Notes under the pieces: generated by a model | What the model was told of the DNA's origin: nothing | Database searches by the model: none | The model's input: only the letters and a program-made list of their open reading frames with translations | Assembly (NCBI GenBank): GCA_001910725.1 | Contig: MJGA01000014.1 | Location: forward strand, 248,001 to 312,000 | DNA length: 64,000 nucleotides | Origin: Phanerodontia chrysosporium | Taxonomy: Eukaryota > Basidiomycota > Agaricomycetes > Polyporales > Phanerochaetaceae | Direction of reading: 5' to 3' | Shown: positions 1-11,675 of the stretch, in pieces | Position numbering within the stretch: position 1 is the stretch's first letter | Layout of the letters: the number at the start of each line of letters is the position of its first letter | Translations under genes and position numbers: made by a program

Positions 1-455
1 CGCTTTGAGAAGCTGCACGACGGCCCCGGCTGGGTCATCCAGAACGTCGGCACGGGCAAGTTCCTGTCGCTCACCACCAACGCGCAGGACGGCGGCCAGG
101 TTCTCGGCACTAGCGACCCCACCCAGTGGGACATCCGCCCTGATGAGATGGACCCCTCTGTCTACAGGTATGTCGGGACTGTTGCTGGCGAGAAGTCGGG
201 TACTCATGCATCGTCATGTTAGGATCTTTGTCCTGAACACTCCTTTCAACCTCGACCTTACCGACCACGGTAACCCCACCCCTGGCACTGTGAGTAAACC
301 TGCAACCTACGTGTTCCATCCTTGTGCTGACTATAAGCCAGCCTGTTGCTGTCTGGGGTGCTTGGGAGGGCCGCAACCAGTGCTGGCGCATCGAGAGGGG
401 TGAGTTTGGTTCATACCCCAATCCATGCATCCATCTGACTTCTTCCGCAGCTTGA
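1..455 (+). CDS. R-type (ricin B-like) beta-trefoil lectin domain protein, 5' end missing
   Basis: Partial gene entering from the left edge in frame 1. Exons 1-167, 223-289, 342-399 and 451-455; introns start GTATGT, GTGAGT and GTGAGT and end in AG, and all phases join. The peptide includes GWVIQNVGTGKFLSL and ends with QCWRIERA. Repeats of the pattern G-x-I-x-N-x-x-T/G-x-x-x-L with a final Q-x-W-x-I/L are typical of beta-trefoil carbohydrate-binding folds (ricin B-lectin/CBM13 type). Role inferred: sugar binding, cytosolic or secreted; the N-terminus is outside the window so a signal peptide cannot be judged. The last exon adds only the end of an Ala codon and the stop. It could also be another trefoil protein, such as a fungal protease inhibitor, because only about one and a half repeats are visible. 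Confidence 0.65.
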
Positions 456-633
456 AGACACTCATTTGCATCGAATCGGGAATCATAAACATTAGCATGT
501 GTACCATAACGCAGCATCATAAATGGAATGGAATCTGGAATACTGAACTCATTAGTCTGTTCTGAGCATCTGGCGAATCAAGAACTGCAATCGTGCTGTT
601 CGCGCTGGGGAGGATCACAGAGAACATGCAGCT

Positions 634-1516
634 TCATAGTCGTGAGCCAACCCAAGTGAGTATATGCTTGATGGCCTCAGTGACCTGCTCTGTGCTGTAC
701 GGCTCGTTCAAGGGTGAGCAGTGCAAGAACTGCACAGGCGTCATCTTCCCTCCCTCTTCTGCATTGCGCTTTGCCTGCGCGAGACTTGCATAGTATATGA
801 AGTCGCAGCAATAGTGCCCGGCGTCGTCGCTCACTTCACTCTGTGCCGGGATCAGCACGGTCTCAGATGTTCAGTCACCGCCGAAGATACGCACCTCAAC
901 GCCAGTCTCCCGCAGACTTCTGCTTACGGCCTCGACGTCGACGACCGTGAGCAGCTCCTCGGGCATCTTCTCGTAGCCCACGCCGAAGCCGCGCACGGGC
1001 CCGTCGGTGCCGGGTACGACCGGCGCGAGCCTGCCCTCTGCGTCGGGGCGGTTGTACCCGTACTTGTGGCCGCGCCGCTCGACCCGGAACGCGCCCCTGC
1101 GCCCGACACCGACGTGCAGGATGAAGTCGAACGCGTGGTGCGGGAGGTGCGCCGGCGCGGGGCCGTGGGGCCCGGGCGCGGGAGCACGGGCGGCGTCGCG
1201 TGCAGCCCTGGCATACGCTCCAGGATGGCGTCGTAAACCGTCGGCACTTCGAGCGTCGTGATGTAAATCTGGCGCGTTCCCGCCGGGCTGGAGGCCTCGT
1301 TACCGGGTTTGGGGGCTGTAGGGACTGTGAGGACGGTGTTCGTGAGCGCCTTTACGGCCTGCCAGGAAGGGTTCACAGGGTAGTTTTCGAAGGGCTGGCG
1401 AGCACAACCGTCTTAGTGTTTTCGAAAGTCGAGTACTTGGAGAAAGCAGTGCGCACCCCGAACCCAGTCACTAGGACGTGGATTTCGTCTGGGACAGGAG
1501 TCTGTACCGGCGGCAT
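634..1516 (-). CDS. Pyroglutamyl-peptidase I-like cysteine peptidase (family C15), with apparent frameshift
   Basis: Removes N-terminal pyroglutamate from peptides in the cytosol (known for the family). Exons on the minus strand: 1457-1516 (MPPVQTPVPDEIHVLVTGFG), 895-1394 (PFENYPVNPSW, then ITTLEVPTVYDAILERMPGL, then FDFILHVGVGRRGAFRVERR) and 634-840 (SEVSDDAGHYCCDFIYYASL, then FLHCSP). Introns 1395-1456 and 841-894 have GTGCGC/GTGCGT donors. The catalytic triad is visible: Glu in FRVER, Cys in DAGHYCC, His in FLHCSP. Within exon 2 the frame changes between about 1150 and 1215, in a stretch of C and G runs, and no GT-AG intron fits there, so a one-base error or a real mutation is likely. About 255 residues, slightly longer than bacterial members. 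Confidence 0.82.
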
Positions 1517-2410
1517 TGTTGCAGATAACAGCGCGTGAGGTGTCTCAGGCTGATTTCCGAACGTCCTGTTACTAGCTCGAGAGTCCTCAAATTTCTGGGG
1601 AAGAATCAGCTACAGTCATAGTGGGCAGCAGCTGCAGCAGGGCTCAACGCACCTTGCACGCCGAAGCTCGGAGTGCTCGAGGAGGGCTGAGATAGTAGGT
1701 GTGTCTCTATCTGCATATGCCGACTGCGGCCAGCCCAATCGCCACATGGCAGGGCTGATGGTCCTCACGACCTGCGAGGCACAAAGGTAAGCAATCCTGG
1801 TCAGGTGACGCGCAGCCTACGCCCTGCGGGAGCTTTGAAGGATCACACTTGGCCCGTCTACGACGCGGAAGGAGTTGCGGCATCGCGGTAAATGTTTGAA
1901 GTTGTTTGGTTGACGTCGTGTTCGCGGAGGCACCTCGAGGGGCTTGGCATGAGAACTGACTTTGGAATCCGTTGTAACCAGCTCGTTGACTCGTCACGCA
2001 CGATGGACATGCTCAGCTCGCCGTTAGTCCGTAACAGTGCATTGCAGAGCGTGTTCCTCAGCGGTTTCACTAGGTGACATGTGCATGTGAGAGCTGAAAG
2101 CTACGCAGGTGCTCCAGCTATGTTCATTCGTAGGTAGATGAAAGCAGGAAATGAACCTGGTACTTTGTGCAATATGAACTGTCGACATCGTTGGCCGATC
2201 GCGCCGCAGAGCGTCACTGACACCGCCACGGTCTGCTCATCAACTTGAGATCAACCAACCTCATCACCTGCAACGATGCACCCAATCCCTCCCGTTCATG
2301 TCTGATCCTGCGACCACTTGAGGCCAGGCGAGATATCCTTGGTTCTCGTTCCAGCTCATTCGTCCGTCTCTCCTTCAGTATATTGTATCAGTTCTCCCGG
2401 GTTCGCACCA
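1517..2410. other. Intergenic, no gene recognised
   Basis: Between the divergently placed peptidase gene and the coiled-coil gene. Only short ORFs without recognisable protein sequence, no tRNA-like box pair and no repeat shared with the rest of the window. The last 150 bases are pyrimidine-rich and probably hold the leader of the next gene. Confidence 0.5.
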
Positions 2411-4414
2411 ATGGAGTCGATCCGCTCGCCCAACCTGCCACGACCGCGTCCCGGCGGCCCACGCACCCAAGCTCGACGGCAGACCAGCCAGCCATTTGCC
2501 CTGAGCCCGACGCCCTCAGAGGGCGGGTCACCGAGACATGCTGGTCATGATTCCCCCGCTCCGAGCTCCGCGACAGGCTCGCTGCCGTCCCCAGGCGCGC
2601 CCAACTTCGACCACGTCCCCCTGCCTCCGCCGCTCCGCGATGCGCGGGAATGGTGTGAGCAGGGCGTGCAGACGAGCCCTCCTCCCGAACCAAGCCGACC
2701 TGTGTCCCGCGCGTCCAGCGCGCCAGCCGTGAGGGTCATCGCGAAGCCGCCAACACTCACGCCTCCGCCTGCGCTCAACTTCGAGCCTGTGCCAGTGCAG
2801 TGGCGCGGTATGACCCTGGAGACTGCGCAGTGGACCCTGAGCTCCTCTGAACTGCAGGAGATCGTCTCGAGAGCCATACGGCGGACAGCACAGGAGTCCT
2901 TCATCCGCTTGCTGCCCATCAAGACACTTGACGAGGAGCTAGTTGCGGAATTGGAGCGGTTAGAGACTGTGAGTACACGTTCGGTGATCTGCTGTGATGT
3001 TTCATTGACGTGTACCAGGCCAAAGCGACCGCGCAGTCGAGATATCGCTTCAACATGCACCGGAGAACGATGCTTCTGCAGTCCCTCGTCGCGCTTTCAT
3101 GTGGCGAGCCCGACAGCGCTGCCCTCGCCAGTCTAGTCACACAGCTGGCAGACATCACTGCGTCGTGCGATGGCATAGCCATGGAACTCCTGCGTCTTGT
3201 AGACCAACGCGCCCAGATACAGTGCATGCAAGAGGTGCACATCTCCTCCGCCCTTGCCATGGCGCTGCGCAAGCTGAACGCGAGCTATGGGAAGCGCACG
3301 GACGAGCTCCGAGCCGCGAAGCAGGAGGTCGCAAACATGAAGGCGGAGCTCGAGGAGGCGTGGAAAGTCGCGCAGGACATGGCAGCGGAGATGGACGACC
3401 TCGACAACTTCCATTCGGGCTTCAGCTCTGAGTCCGACCTCGACATCGGCGACGATGACACCCGCATCGAGGAGAGTGTGCGGCTGGCGGAGGTCATCGG
3501 CGTCACCGGCAAGGCCGTCGCGACCAAGGCAACGCTGACACAGCTCGCTACCGTCCGCGAAAGGGAGCATGAGCGGCCCGACTTTGAGAACCGCTCGCAG
3601 CGCGTCTCTGCCGCCAGGAAGCGCAGTACCCGTATATCCAAAACCAGTCTCCGGTTGCCCAAAGCACTTAGATCAGCGACGCCAGGAGCAGACAACGCCT
3701 CTATATCGTCTCGGGGCAGCAGGTCCAGGACGAAGAGCATACGCCAGAGGACAGGAGCCGAACCAGGGCCGTCGAGCTCCAAGCCTCCAGTGCCAGTTCT
3801 GCAGGTTGACACTACGTCAAGCACACCGCCATCAAAAGGTGGTTCGTTCCTTGAGATGGCAGAAACACGACCTGTGACGCCAGCTACTCCCTTGCCACCA
3901 AACTCTCCGCCTCCGCCGATGCCTACAATAGAGGACCATGCTCCCAGTAAGCTGTCTTTTCCGCGAAGCAAAGCAACGTCCCTGACGCATATCAAACAGG
4001 TCAAAGCGCGCCTCAAAGCGAGGAACAGCACGCAAACGACCGTCGCGCGACGTTCGACTTCATTATACCCCCCATCACAATCTCCCGGCGGAGGGCGGCG
4101 AGAGCGAACCGCGCGGGGTGCGGCGCGTGCTCTCGATGCAGCCGCCCGCCCGCGCCCGTTCGTCCGACCCGGGCGACGGCCTGCGCCGCGCGTCGACGGA
4201 GTACAAGCGCTTCGACGGCTGGCCGTTCCAGGAGCCGACGCCGAAGAACGCGCGCAGGCGGAGCATGCCGCTGGCGGGGTTCGGGCGCGCGAACCACTCG
4301 GACGAGGCGTTCGTGCCCCCGCCCCGCGTCTTCTCGCCGCCGCCGTCGTACTCCGCGCACGCGCCGGGGCCCTCGCACATGCCTGCGACGGATACGGTTT
4401 CGCCACCGCCATGA
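2411..4414 (+). CDS. Hypothetical proline/serine-rich protein with central coiled coil; one frame break
   Basis: Not recognised beyond being of a type common in basidiomycetes. Start chosen at 2411 (MESIRSPNL, good context CCAATGG). Exon 1 is 2411-2968; intron 2969-3018 (GTGAGT..CAG); exon 2 runs from 3019. The N-terminal 150 residues are Pro/Ser-rich and low complexity. A helical middle contains the heptad-rich stretch KQEVANMKAELEEAWKVAQD, predicting a coiled coil, followed by an acidic DLDIGDDD segment and a long basic/Ser-Pro tail. From about 4040-4105 the natural frame changes by one base: the protein-like continuation (STEYKRFDGWPFQEPTPKN, then FGRANHSDEAFVPPP) ends at 4414, while the original frame runs on to 4599 as an Ala/Arg shadow. 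The break lies beside a run of six C. Around 650 residues if repaired; function unknown, possibly a cytoskeletal or septum-associated scaffold (guess). Confidence 0.6.
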
Positions 4415-4882
4415 CACCCCCGCCAATACCCCAGATATCCTTCCCTGCCTTGCTCTGGACTCGATTGCTAGCCTCGCATCCCTCTGATTTCCCTGTATCC
4501 CGCTGCCAATCTTTCTCTGTTATCTATTCGCTCTCCGCTCTTGCTCTTTCCCACATCTGTACGACCCCGCACCACGCAGTCATATACCTATTAATCTAGA
4601 TCACTTTACGTGTGCCCCCGCTGCTAGAGCACTCAATTGTACGCTATATCACCTCACCTAGTAACAGTATCGTATCTCTTAGGACATATTGCCGTGCCCC
4701 GCCGTGCGGGCCGCAGCCATGCACTACACCCTGGGCGTGACGGATTGAGTAAAAGCGAGCCAGTCCTGCGGCAGCGTGTGCTGGGCCGCAAGCTCGTGGG
4801 TTGCATTCTTGCGCATGTAGATTCCTACTATACAACGTGTGAATCGCGTATTGCTCCCTTCGTAATTTGGGTCGTGCACCGC

Positions 4883-6388
4883 CTAGGACGCGATGAGCAC
4901 CTGAGCAAGCTGCGTGAGCGTAAGCGTAACGAGGCATCCAAGTTTGCCTTACCGCAGAGGGGGTGAGTCCGAGCTCGCGCAGCGTCTTGCCAAAGTCCGC
5001 CTGTGAGAACTGCTTCCTGCACGGGACGTCAGCTTTCCACACCGCATGAGGAGAGGGGAGAGGGAGGTGTCGACCAAAGACGCACCTCGGGAACTGCATC
5101 GAGAACGACACGGTGTCGACGTCGACGTCGAGCGTCTGCGCAGCCAGGAACTCGGCAACCTCGCGCAGCTCTGCAGTATCATGGGGCATCCTGCGTCAAC
5201 ATCGGGTACAACGACAGAACGAGAGAAGAGACGGCCAACGCACTCGCGTCACTCGGCAGGGTCGTCGTGTACGGCTGGCCACCGCTCGCCATGCGGATCT
5301 GCAGGCGCGTCGTGGGGTAGTCCTTGCCGGCGGTGCCGGTGGGCGCTGCGCGCGCCGCAGCGAGGGGCGACGGCGCGGGCGCGGCCTCAGGGAGCGTCTT
5401 GCCCTCGCGCAGCGCCTTCTCGCGCGCCGCACGCTCGGCACGCTCGCGCTTGTCCGCCTCGATCTGCGCCTTGATCGCGGCGCGGGCCTTGGCGTCCTCG
5501 AGCTTCTCTGGTGCGGGGCTGTGAGTCTGGGAGGGAGCGCGTGGGGGGATGGGGCGTACCGCGCCGCTTGGCCTCGGCTTCTTTGAGCATCTCCTTCTGC
5601 TTCAGCTCCTCGCGTAGTTCGTTGATGTCCTGTGGGCGGAGTGAGGATGGATGCGCGTAGGGCAGGCGGGCGCATCGCGCACCTTGCCAGATTTTCGACG
5701 GATCGCCTCGTTTGCGCGCTGCTCCTTCGCTTCCTCCTTCGCCTTCGCGGCCCTCTTTGCGGCCATCTTCTCGCGCAGCTCTGCGAGCTTCTGCTTCTTC
5801 TCTTCCTCGGTCAAGGGCTTGATCTGTACGCGGCATGGTCATGGGGGGAATAGAAGGGTCACGAGCGGCACAACACACCTCTTCCGTAGACTCTTCGAAC
5901 TGATCATGACCGCTCTTCTCAGCGTGGTACTGGGCTAGTGCAGTGTTCTTAAAGATCTTGCCACACTCGGAGCACTTTATACTCTGCATCACACAATGGT
6001 CAGATAGGTAATGGTGGCGAGTGCAAGCGACGCACCTTAGGTTCAGCATCTGCCGCCGCGGCAGCAGCGAGAGCCCCCGCATCGTTTCCAGCCTGTTTTC
6101 CGTACACAGCCCTGAGTGCTTCCAACTCCTCGTCATCCTCGTCCCCCTGTGCTCCCGCGCCTCCCGGTGGTTGCGAACTCGAGCTTGCTGAGACGGATGA
6201 CAGGTCAGGAACCGGCTTGCCCTCGTTCTCGAGGATGAAATCCATGGCTGGCTGTAAGCCTCTTCCACCTGTGGCCTTGATTGCCCCTGCAGCTGGGTAA
6301 GTACGAGGGGCGTCGATGCCTGAAGGGCCTTACAGTCTACGCGGGCGGCGTCGAAACCCATGGAAAGCAGCACATCTCGGTCTGACAT
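4883..6388 (-). CDS. UBA / C2H2 zinc finger / UBX domain protein (UBXN1/SAKS1-like)
   Basis: Adaptor that binds ubiquitin through the UBA domain and the AAA ATPase Cdc48/p97 through UBX (known for the family). Nine exons, all phases joining: 6334-6388, 6036-6286, 5879-5983, 5683-5823, 5560-5629, 5244-5507, 5086-5170, 4953-5016, 4883-4909; total 353 residues. UBA at residues 1-45 (MSDRDVLLSMGFDAARVDW, then AIKATGGRGLQPAMDFIL). A C2H2 finger near residues 105-127 has C-x2-C-x12-H-x5-H (CSECGKIF..H..H). A Lys/Glu-rich coiled coil (EEEKKQKLAELREKMAAKR) follows, and a C-terminal UBX fold (YPTTRLQIRMASGGQPYTTT, then LREVAEFLAAQ, then GKTLRELGLTPSA). The last exon adds only LAQVLIAS. The break-free reading frame makes this one of the best supported genes in the window. 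Confidence 0.93.
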
Positions 6389-6559
6389 GGTGTTGAGGTC
6401 GCCTTGAAAAGTGCGGAAGTAGATGTCGCTGAGCGAGGGGGAATGACGGCCAATTGCGTGTGCGTAATCGCTTGATGAGCGCCAGCCTCGTGGCGCATCT
6501 GATCCATCAACAAGACACGACATCCCGCCCCGGGCGACTCGTTCCAGTCCGCTGCTGTC

Positions 6560-8281
6560 ATGGCGTGGGAGACCCTCCCCACCGAGCTCTGGCTAAGCAT
6601 ATGCTACTACCTCTCGGTGGAGGACATTCTGAGCCTCAGACGGGTGGGTGAACAACGCCTGTCTCCGATATACATGCTGACTTTTCGACAGTGCTCAAAG
6701 GCCTTGTTTGACGTCACCCGAGAGCGCGGCGTCTGGTTTGATGCACTCAACACCCACATCATTGACAAGAACATCCCAGTGTATCGAATCAAGGACAAGA
6801 ACGCGTTTTCGCTCTCGTCTGCCGAACTCGAAGGCGCAATTCTTCATGCCCTCAAAGTTCGAGCAAACTGGACATCGAGCAATCCCTGCGCATCTAGGCA
6901 CACTGATTTACGGACAACACCACCAGACAGCAGGCGATATGCCCGTACATATGCGTCATACTTTATCCCTGGAACAGACAGCCGCTATCTGCTCACCTTG
7001 ACGCGGCTTGAACTCACTCCTCGGGAGTACATCATTCAATGTTGGGACCTCCATCGCCCTAACGACTCCTATATTGCACGATACATCTCGCATAACTTGC
7101 GCGGCGTGCAAATCAACTCTGAACCAAATCATTTGGTGACGCTTGCTATAACATGTAACCATGTATCAAACCAGTAAGTCACACCATAACCGAAGCTCGA
7201 ATGCGAACTGACCTTGGTCACTAGAGGAATGGTGACCCTTGCTTGTGGGATCAACTACTCCGCTCGAGACTCGGACAACGCCTTCCAGATACACAATGTC
7301 TTTGAGACGCTTGGAACGGCGCTCAAACTCGAGGGATCGACCTTCTTTGCCACCGACGAGAGCAATCGCATCACAGCATACAGCGTTGACACGGGCGCCG
7401 TCCTGTATGTATTGCGCGTCCCACTGGTTCACAACGACCAAACTGTCTTCCTCGAGGTACGTGAAATCAGCAGGGGTAGATGACAGTCACAGTCAATTCC
7501 TCTTGCAGGAGCATAGTTGCCTTTCCATCCAGCTCCTCGGCAACTTCATCCTCACCTTTTGCCAACAGTGGACACACCTGTATGCGCTCCCACAGGACGA
7601 GCTCCCGGCACGCTCAGGCGATGCCACGTGCCCGCGCTCGACCCCATCGCAAGCCACCGCTGGCCATACCGCATCGACACCCTGAAAACCGTCGCGATGC
7701 ACGCACACCCGCTCGCGGGCGCGCGCACGCCTTACCCACCGATCCACATCCTCCTGCGCTTCGACAGCTGGTACCCGTGGCCGGTGAACATCCTGCACCT
7801 CTTCGTGCTCGCGCCGAACCCCGCCTTCGCCCTCGGCGCATCTGGGCCGCAGCGGGGCGCGGAGCCCCCGTACCTGCACGCCGGCGGCGCGCCGTACGTC
7901 GCGGCCGCCGTGCCGTCCGCGCTCCGCATCTTCACGCCCGCGGACATGCTCCTCGGCCGCCATGGCACCGCGCTCTGGCTCGACGCGCAGACGGGCGCGC
8001 CCTCGCAGGCCGGGGACCGCGGCCAGCGCATCGCGGGCGCCGTCCTCCGTGCGGGCCCGCCGCCCACGCGCACACATGCGCAACCGCGGCACGCCGTCAA
8101 CCTCGATGTGCAGGGCAGCGACGGCGGCGAAGGTGGGGCTGGGCCGGCGAGTGTGCGGGCATCACTGTTCCATTTGCAGGAGGACGCGGAGGAGTGGACG
8201 CGCCTTGCGCTCAGCGACGATGAGGGGATCATGGCGATCAGTTGTATGGAAGGGACGGTGATGGTGTATGATTATACATGA
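6560..8281 (+). CDS. F-box domain protein, one frame break in last exon
   Basis: Probable substrate receptor of an SCF ubiquitin ligase. Starts 172 bp from the UBX gene start, head to head. Exons 6560-6643, 6692-7173, 7225-7456 and 7509-8281. The N-terminal F-box reads MAWETLPTELWLSICYYL then SVEDILSLRRCSKALFDV. The remainder resembles a beta-propeller-like or WD-poor C-terminal domain with aromatic strands (QCWDLHRPNDSYIARYI; LFVLAPNPAFALGA) and ends in GIMAISCMEGTVMVYDYT, a WD-like final strand. In the last exon the frame slips by one base at about 7610-7640: upstream coding reads LPQDELPARSG and the natural continuation is RCHVPALDPIASHRWPYRID in another frame; no intron fits. About 510 residues when read across the break. 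Confidence 0.78.
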
Positions 8282-8480
8282 CGGCCGTTTCCTAGCGTAC
8301 CAGACAAGTTCGTGTCTAGAAGTAAACAAATTGTGCTAGATGTTATCCGCAAACAAGGTGGTGGTATGAGCTGCTTAGAAGCACAACAAAAAATATGAAA
8401 CATGAAGGTTAGAGTACACGATGCACAAACAACAATGAAGGTAAAAATCACACTCTTCTACAGGTATCTTTTGACGAGCG

Positions 8481-10352
8481 TTACTCGTCGTCGCCGATGA
8501 CATGAGACTCGACCTCGGTCTCGCCCTCAGGAACGCGGGAGTACCACTTGGTCGCCGGTGCAAGCTCAATACTACCCTCTCCCGGGGTGGAAGAAGTGGC
8601 ATTGCGGCCGCTAGTCACCCAGAGTCGTATACGGGAAACGACCAAAGCGTAGATCAGGAATGCAAGGCTAAGAGCAGAACGTGGTCAGCTATAGCGTGGA
8701 TGACGCTACACCATACGATGCGCACCTGAACATGATAAGTATATAGGTGACGTGGTCCATTTCCAACTCTGTGTCGACAAAGCGCAGCTCTTCGTCAGTT
8801 GCAGACATGAAGAGCACGCCAGCAGCGACAAGCAACTACAGAAGAACATAAGTGACACAGGTCCGCATCGTGTAATGCAAGGGTACTCACGAATGGTGGC
8901 AGATGCCGGAACGCTTTTGCCGTCTGGTACAACGTAGAGCCGCCTGTTGAGGGCCCGTCAGCGAGAGTGTGCTCGCTGTTGCTGTCATCCGTCGAGGGCG
9001 CATCCGCATGCAGCGGAGAGTATTTCGGAGCTATGAAGGAGACTTCAATGATGCGCGCAACACCAGCGAGCATGAGGGTATATCCAAAGATCGCATGTAC
9101 CTGTGAACGTATGATGTGTCAAACGGTGGATCTCTGGAATTTGTGACATGCTTACGCGAGTTGAGATCATCATAGCCTGCGCGTGCTCCGAGAAAGCCCA
9201 TCCAGTGATGATCATGCTACGGCGCAGCAGGTAAATCGATAGCTCCTCATAGGAGCTGCTTCGACTCACATTACAGCAGGGATAACAGTGCGCTGGTTGT
9301 TGCGAGCGAGTAAGATGCCCAACAGACCTCCAGCCCACCCTGCATACTTGATCAGAAAGGAAGCAACGGTGGGAATACAGCATACAACTTACAGAGGACG
9401 CCGAGAATGCTGGGAGTAAATTGATTAGGGACAGGGGTCGACGTGCATACGCTGACGACTCACGTGTGCTGCATATCTTTATGAGACCATCCGCCGCCGT
9501 GGTGCTCGGTGAATGTATTGACGATGCCCTGTTGCCTGGTGAGTCATCGAGGGTACCGAACAGCACGACACACGTACCCAGAGCATGATAATCCAAGAGT
9601 CCCACCACTCTGGGCTCTTCTGAGAGCGCCGGATCCAGGCCTCTCCGACTAGGAGCATGATGGCCATGATGATACCGTACGCGATGAACCCACTGCCCTA
9701 TATGCGCCCTAGATTTCAGCATAGACCTTGCGGCCGGTGCGTAGCTGCGTACCATAATGTAATGGGCGAGACACTGTCCCAGATTCCCCCCACGGCAGTA
9801 GCCCCGGAACGCAATGGCACCGAACAGCATCTGCACCCAGCCGATAATAGGGTACGCCTTGCCGACTATGCTATGCAGCCGCACTGCCCAGGGCCTGATA
9901 GTCTCTTCATGGATGTGGAGTTTCAGATAGATGCCGAGTGCGAGCTGAAGGAAAATGGGGACGAAGAGGATGTTCGCGAATGTGCCGTGAGCACCTGCAA
10001 GGAAGGCGCGGCCGCCGTGCGAGTGCCCGAGGATATAGCCTCCTAGTGTGAGGGCAATTCCAACGCTCTATAGGACCCCCATGCGGCTCAGCACTGGAAA
10101 CATGCAGCAGCCGAGCAGGAGACGCACCTGAAGGGGGACGTGCCATCGGCTCTTCGACAGTCCCAGAACCATCCCTGTCGGGAACAGGACGCCCCAGACC
10201 GCCATTTGCAAGAAGATATGTATCCACAAAATGGCGTCGACCGGCCTGTTCTTCGCCTCCTCAGAAAGATGGTCATGGTGTGCATGAGCGAAGGCCTTGG
10301 AAGCCAGGCTCAGAAGCACCACGGCCGTCGGGAGATGGCTCCTGCTCGGCAT
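8481..10352 (-). CDS. YTP1-like multi-pass membrane protein (DUF2427 / YTP1 C-terminal domain)
   Basis: Ten exons, phases all joining: 10128-10352, 9753-10067, 9578-9697, 9464-9528, 9393-9409, 9270-9339, 9156-9216, 8891-9100, 8726-8835, 8481-8667; 459 residues. The start carries a signal peptide ([20 protein letters not shown]), then a His-rich [10 protein letters not shown] segment and the hydrophobic DUF2427 helices ([19 protein letters not shown]). The second half is the YTP1 C-terminal domain ([20 protein letters not shown], then [17 protein letters not shown], with further membrane helices) and ends in an acidic cytosolic tail. The family is conserved in fungi with poorly known function; histidine clusters and resemblance to cytochrome b561-like folds suggest metal or redox chemistry (inference). 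Exon 5 is a 17-nt micro-exon. Confidence 0.9.
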
Positions 10353-10632
10353 GGTGTTGAGAGAGGGCCGTCGTCAGTGGTTTCAAGGAGTGCAGAATAG
10401 TTCGTAAGGTCGCTGCGCAGCACTCGATAGATAGGGAAGGCAGGGCCGCCTCTGCGAGCGGAAAAAGTCGCGATGCCGGATGGTGGTCGTCGGACAAGAG
10501 TGTGTCAGAGCGATGACCCAAGGTGCGCGGGCCTCGGCCGGCGCCAAACACCTTTCCCCGCGACCGTGACGTCCTCGACCAGTCTCCGCTCACGCTTTAC
10601 ACCAAAACTATCTCTGTGCTGGACACATCGAC
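10353..10632. promoter_or_regulatory. Shared 280-bp divergent promoter region of YTP1-like and BET1-like genes
   Basis: The two start codons face away from each other with 280 bp between them, so the two genes share one upstream region. It is GC-rich and shows no obvious TATA box on either side. Co-regulation of two endomembrane genes is an inference. Confidence 0.45.
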
Positions 10633-11086
10633 ATGTCGAGCTCTAGGAGCGTAGAAGATACCTACGAGGCGCAAAACGACTCGAGGCTGGATGAGCTTCA
10701 CTCGAAGCTTCGGACACTACGCGGCGTGCGTCCCATTAACCGCTAGACGCGACGGCATTCTCTTACCTGGACGCAGGTTACTACAGACATATACGAAGAC
10801 GTTGAGAGGCAGAACTTCTCTCTAGATGAGACTGTACGTCTTCTTTCACGCATAATACACTGCAAAGCGCATTAATGCCTCTGCAAAGCGCAACACCTTT
10901 CAATCCTTCGGCGACTCGCTAGCACAATCAGCACGACGAGCCGGCCAAGCTTTTGGGCTTACCTCTGGTGGAGTCAAACCGATGAGACTCATAGGCTACT
11001 GCGTTATTGCGTTCTTGGGGATGTGGCTGACCCTACGGCTCGCGTGGTGGTGGTGGCCGTCCCCAGCCCCCGTGCCTGAGACGTGA
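10633..11086 (+). CDS. BET1/SFT1-type Qc-SNARE, tail-anchored
   Basis: Vesicle-fusion SNARE of the ER-Golgi/Golgi (known role of the family). Three small exons: 10633-10725, 10777-10833, 10889-11086; introns start GTGCGT and GTACGT; 115 residues. The SNARE helix reads LDELHSKLRTLRGVTTDIY then EDVERQNFSLDETRNTF; the Gln of ERQN aligns with the ionic 0-layer Gln of Bet1 (EVKTQN in animals, from memory of the family). The segment GLTSGGVKPM links to a single C-terminal membrane anchor (LIGYCVIAFLGMWLTLRLAW). The short WWWWPSPAPVPET tail after the anchor is longer than usual. No single exon is long enough to stand out as an ORF, so this gene is easily missed. BET1 versus SFT1 identity is not settled. 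Confidence 0.85.
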
Positions 11087-11675
11087 AGGTGGCGGGTCGA
11101 TACACGCACGCAGCATTTCTTGGATGGTCTGGTGAGTCATAGACGAGTATATTCTCTAGTTTATCACTAACACGAGGCTGCTAGGTTTTCGCGCGCACTA
11201 TTGTATATTAATATGGATTTAGTCAATACCCCGTTGTATACCTACGCCGCACGTCTTCGCCTGTGCACCAGCATTCACTCGGTAATGATTCGGGTTCTTA
11301 TGGCTGCAACATCCTCCACAGAATTGGTCACGTCACATTCCAGGTCAGAAATCGCGTCCACGGGCTTGACGTCCGGTCTCGTAGACGGATTCAAGTCTCG
11401 ATGGGCAGCTCGAGTCATCAGTTTTGATGCACAAACAGGCTCGCACTGGTGCGTAGTATTCATTTCACATAGGATTGTTCACATTTTACATCAACAAACG
11501 TCTAGTGCGACCGACATGCAGCAGAATAGTGACCACAGAAGAGACTGTGACTAGCTAGCTGAAGGATGGTGAGCATTGACACGTGGCTAAGCTTATTTGG
11601 CGCCGCCACTCACTTCTGCGATTACGATCTTCTTCAGCTATGGCGCAATGCAAGGGAAGGCGAAAGGCGAAAATT
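11087..11675. other. Intergenic, no gene recognised
   Basis: AT-richer stretch downstream of the SNARE gene, with a TATA-like TATATTAATATGG at about 11204. Only short ORFs without family resemblance. It leads directly into repeat copy A. Confidence 0.4.

Noticed and set aside
3285..4412. 375-codon minus-strand ORF and the + frame running to 4599
   Set aside because: Both are shadows of the coiled-coil gene; the protein-like frame ends at 4414.
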